A stretch of 17,636 nt of DNA from Candidatus Nitrosopumilus sp. (GTDB lineage: Archaea; Thermoproteota; Nitrososphaeria; Nitrososphaerales; Nitrosopumilaceae), in the NCBI GenBank assembly GCA_011055585.1, contig DRGT01000032.1, positions 1 through 17,636 of the forward strand. The letters run 5' to 3'. Below, piece after piece: positions 16,662 through 17,636 of the stretch. The number at the start of each line of letters is the position of its first letter. Position 1 is the first letter of the stretch. The notes below the pieces were generated by a model that was not told the origin of the DNA, made no database searches, and saw only the letters and a list, made by a program, of their open reading frames with translations. The position numbers and the translations under genes were made by a program.

Positions 16662-17218
16662 TACATTATCTTCTCCAAAATAGTATTCTTTATCTCATCT
16701 TCATGAGTTCGTAACAATTCCTCAAATGTTAGATCCAGCTCCTTTGTACCATCTTTGTTTTCTGCAATTATTCCACCCAAAGTCTGAATTGAGGAACCAA
16801 CAGTAATGTCTCCACTTTTAAAAATGGTTTGATCTTCTTTACGACAGTGAACTATTATGTTATTATCTAATTTTTTTTTTGAAGTTTCAACCATTTTCTG
16901 TAATATTTTTTTATATTCAGAAGTTTTCGTGTAGTTACTAAGTTCTTGTGTTATCACATCAAATGTAGAATCTAGATTTTTGTTGATTGCATCAAACAAG
17001 ATCTTCTTTGCTTCTAATTTTCCAGCTTCAACTATTTTAGATGCCTCTTTCTCAGATTTTATTTTAGCTTCGTTGGAATAACGTTCTTGAATCTCCTTAA
17101 CAGCCGTGTTTTTTTTGATTTCAGTTTCCGATTTTTTATCGTCAAATTCTTTGTCAATATTTGTAATGTCGTTTTTTTTTCTATCTTCTATTTCATTTAG
17201 AAATGCATCTATACTCAA
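16661..17218 (-). CDS. atpE: A-type ATP synthase subunit E (peripheral stalk)
   Basis: This 185-aa subunit pairs with H to form the peripheral stalk. A long charged coiled coil (about 1-80, KKNDITNIDKEFDDKKSE...) leads to a globular C-terminal domain including HCRKEDQ, GGIIAENKDGTKELDLTFEELL and a terminal EIKNTILEKI. It starts at TTG 17218, after GGGCGAG; no ATG lies near. Coding-strand A-tracts of 8, 9 and 10 bases occur at about 17108-17116, 17172-17180 and 16871-16880. The reading frame is intact, so they are possible slippage sites rather than damage. Confidence 0.92.
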   Translation of the reverse strand: MSIDAFLNEIEDRKKNDITNIDKEFDDKKSETEIKKNTAVKEIQERYSNEAKIKSEKEASKIVEAGKLEAKKILFDAINKNLDSTFDVITQELSNYTKTSEYKKILQKMVETSKKKLDNNIIVHCRKEDQTIFKSGDITVGSSIQTLGGIIAENKDGTKELDLTFEELLRTHEDEIKNTILEKIM

Positions 17219-17228
17219 GTTTCTCGCC

Positions 17229-17570
17229 CTAGAGTATGTCTAGTAATAGGATAATTCCTAAAACGAAACCAATGATCCAAAGAGTTTCCGGAATTACAAA
17301 GAAGAATAGCACTTGACCAAACTTCTCAGGTTTTTCTGCAATTATGCCCATTCCAGCTGCACCTATTCCTGATTGTGCACTTCCAGTACCTATGAGTCCG
17401 CCTGCTATTGCGATAGAAGCAGCTAAAGCCAAAATAGGTTTGGCTAATGCTGAATCACTGGATTGTTCTTCAGCTGCAAATGCAGGTAGAGGTGAAATGA
17501 ATGTAAAAGCTAGCAAAAAAACGCCTGTAATTATTGCAAAAATTGAAAATGTTTTTCTTTTAGGAATCAC
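17229..17570 (-). CDS. atpK: A-type ATP synthase proteolipid subunit K (c ring) with signal-like N terminus
   Basis: This 113-aa protein forms the rotor ring and carries the transported ion. Residues 1-33 look like a signal peptide ending SPLPAFA before AEEQSS, so the mature protein would be a two-helix hairpin. Helix 1 is LAASIAIAGGLIGTGSAQSGIGAAG with Q66. Helix 2 contains the ion-carrying Glu95 in FVIPETLWIIGFV. Only one hairpin, with one carboxylate, is present. The start is GTG at 17570; a TATA-like TAATATAG at 17593-17600 lies about 26 nt upstream, so the operon message is probably leaderless. Proton or sodium use cannot be settled by eye. Confidence 0.93.
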   Translation of the reverse strand: MIPKRKTFSIFAIITGVFLLAFTFISPLPAFAAEEQSSDSALAKPILALAASIAIAGGLIGTGSAQSGIGAAGMGIIAEKPEKFGQVLFFFVIPETLWIIGFVLGIILLLDIL

Positions 17571-17592
17571 TGTTCTCGCTCGTTTTTTTACT

Positions 17593-17600
17593 CTATATTA
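17593..17600 (-). promoter_or_regulatory. TATA-like box of the ATP synthase operon
   Basis: On the minus strand TAATATAG is centred about 26 nt before the GTG start of subunit K, the first gene. Stop-terminated ATG triplets further upstream (ATG GTA TGA and ATG AAA TAA) cannot open a longer protein. The remaining 36 bases to the window edge contain only AT-rich sequence and A-runs, with no gene visible. Confidence 0.45.
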
Positions 17601-17636
17601 ATTATTTCATACCATCGCAACAAATTTCAAAAAAAA

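Noticed and set aside
1..17636. CRISPR arrays, insertion sequences, integrase, tRNA or rRNA genes
   Set aside because: No regularly spaced repeats, transposase-like frames, terminal repeats or RNA-gene-like folds were seen; nearly all sequence is accounted for by core genes.

Overview
The window looks like a compact, AT-rich chromosomal segment from an ammonia-oxidising-type archaeon (Nitrososphaerota/Thaumarchaeota, Nitrosopumilus-like). The evidence is a complete archaeal A-type ATP synthase gene set, a surface protein ending in a PEFG-CTERM-type sorting signal, TATA-like boxes placed for leaderless transcripts, archaeal pyrB/pyrI, and a copper-handling CopC-CopD protein fused to a seven-bladed propeller. 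Organism assignment is inference from gene content; no rRNA or tRNA is present in the window.

Left part (1-5974), metal handling. A truncated secreted protein (minus strand) and a 922-aa CopC/CopD/Vgb-like fusion (plus strand) are divergent across about 100 bp that hold a 17-bp palindrome. Both are predicted to expose an N-terminal His after signal cleavage. The fusion gene converges, with a 4-nt overlap, on a znuA-znuC-znuB-like metal ABC importer (minus strand). Its three genes are joined by two TTGA stop/start overlaps. Divergent from znuA is a NikR-like ribbon-helix-helix regulator. The 89 bp between them hold a perfect 9-bp inverted repeat with a 15-nt spacer, plus a third copy of the arm, which are good operator candidates. 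One of the four classical NikR nickel ligands is replaced by Lys.

Middle part (5969-8790). A 458-aa secreted PEFG-CTERM surface protein lies 12 nt downstream of pyrB, on the same strand. pyrB (catalytic aspartate carbamoyltransferase chain) and pyrI (regulatory chain) are head to head, sharing a 41-bp promoter region, rather than forming the usual pyrBI operon.

Right part (8834-17570). A nine-gene A-type ATP synthase operon is transcribed right to left in the order K(c)-E-C-F-A-B-D-H-I(a), with nearly all junctions overlapping or a few nt apart. Relative to the common euryarchaeal H-I-K-E-C-F-A-B-D order, the H-I pair sits at the end. The only real gap, between D and H, contains a previously easy-to-miss 22-codon hydrophobic ORF coupled to H. 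The operon promoter appears to be at the right edge, directly upstream of a GTG start for the c subunit.

Non-ATG starts (TTG/GTG) are unusually frequent throughout. I see no mobile elements, CRISPR arrays, tRNA/rRNA genes or clear horizontally acquired cargo. The most interesting items are regulatory layouts, the fusion protein and the micro-ORF rather than a wholly new system.
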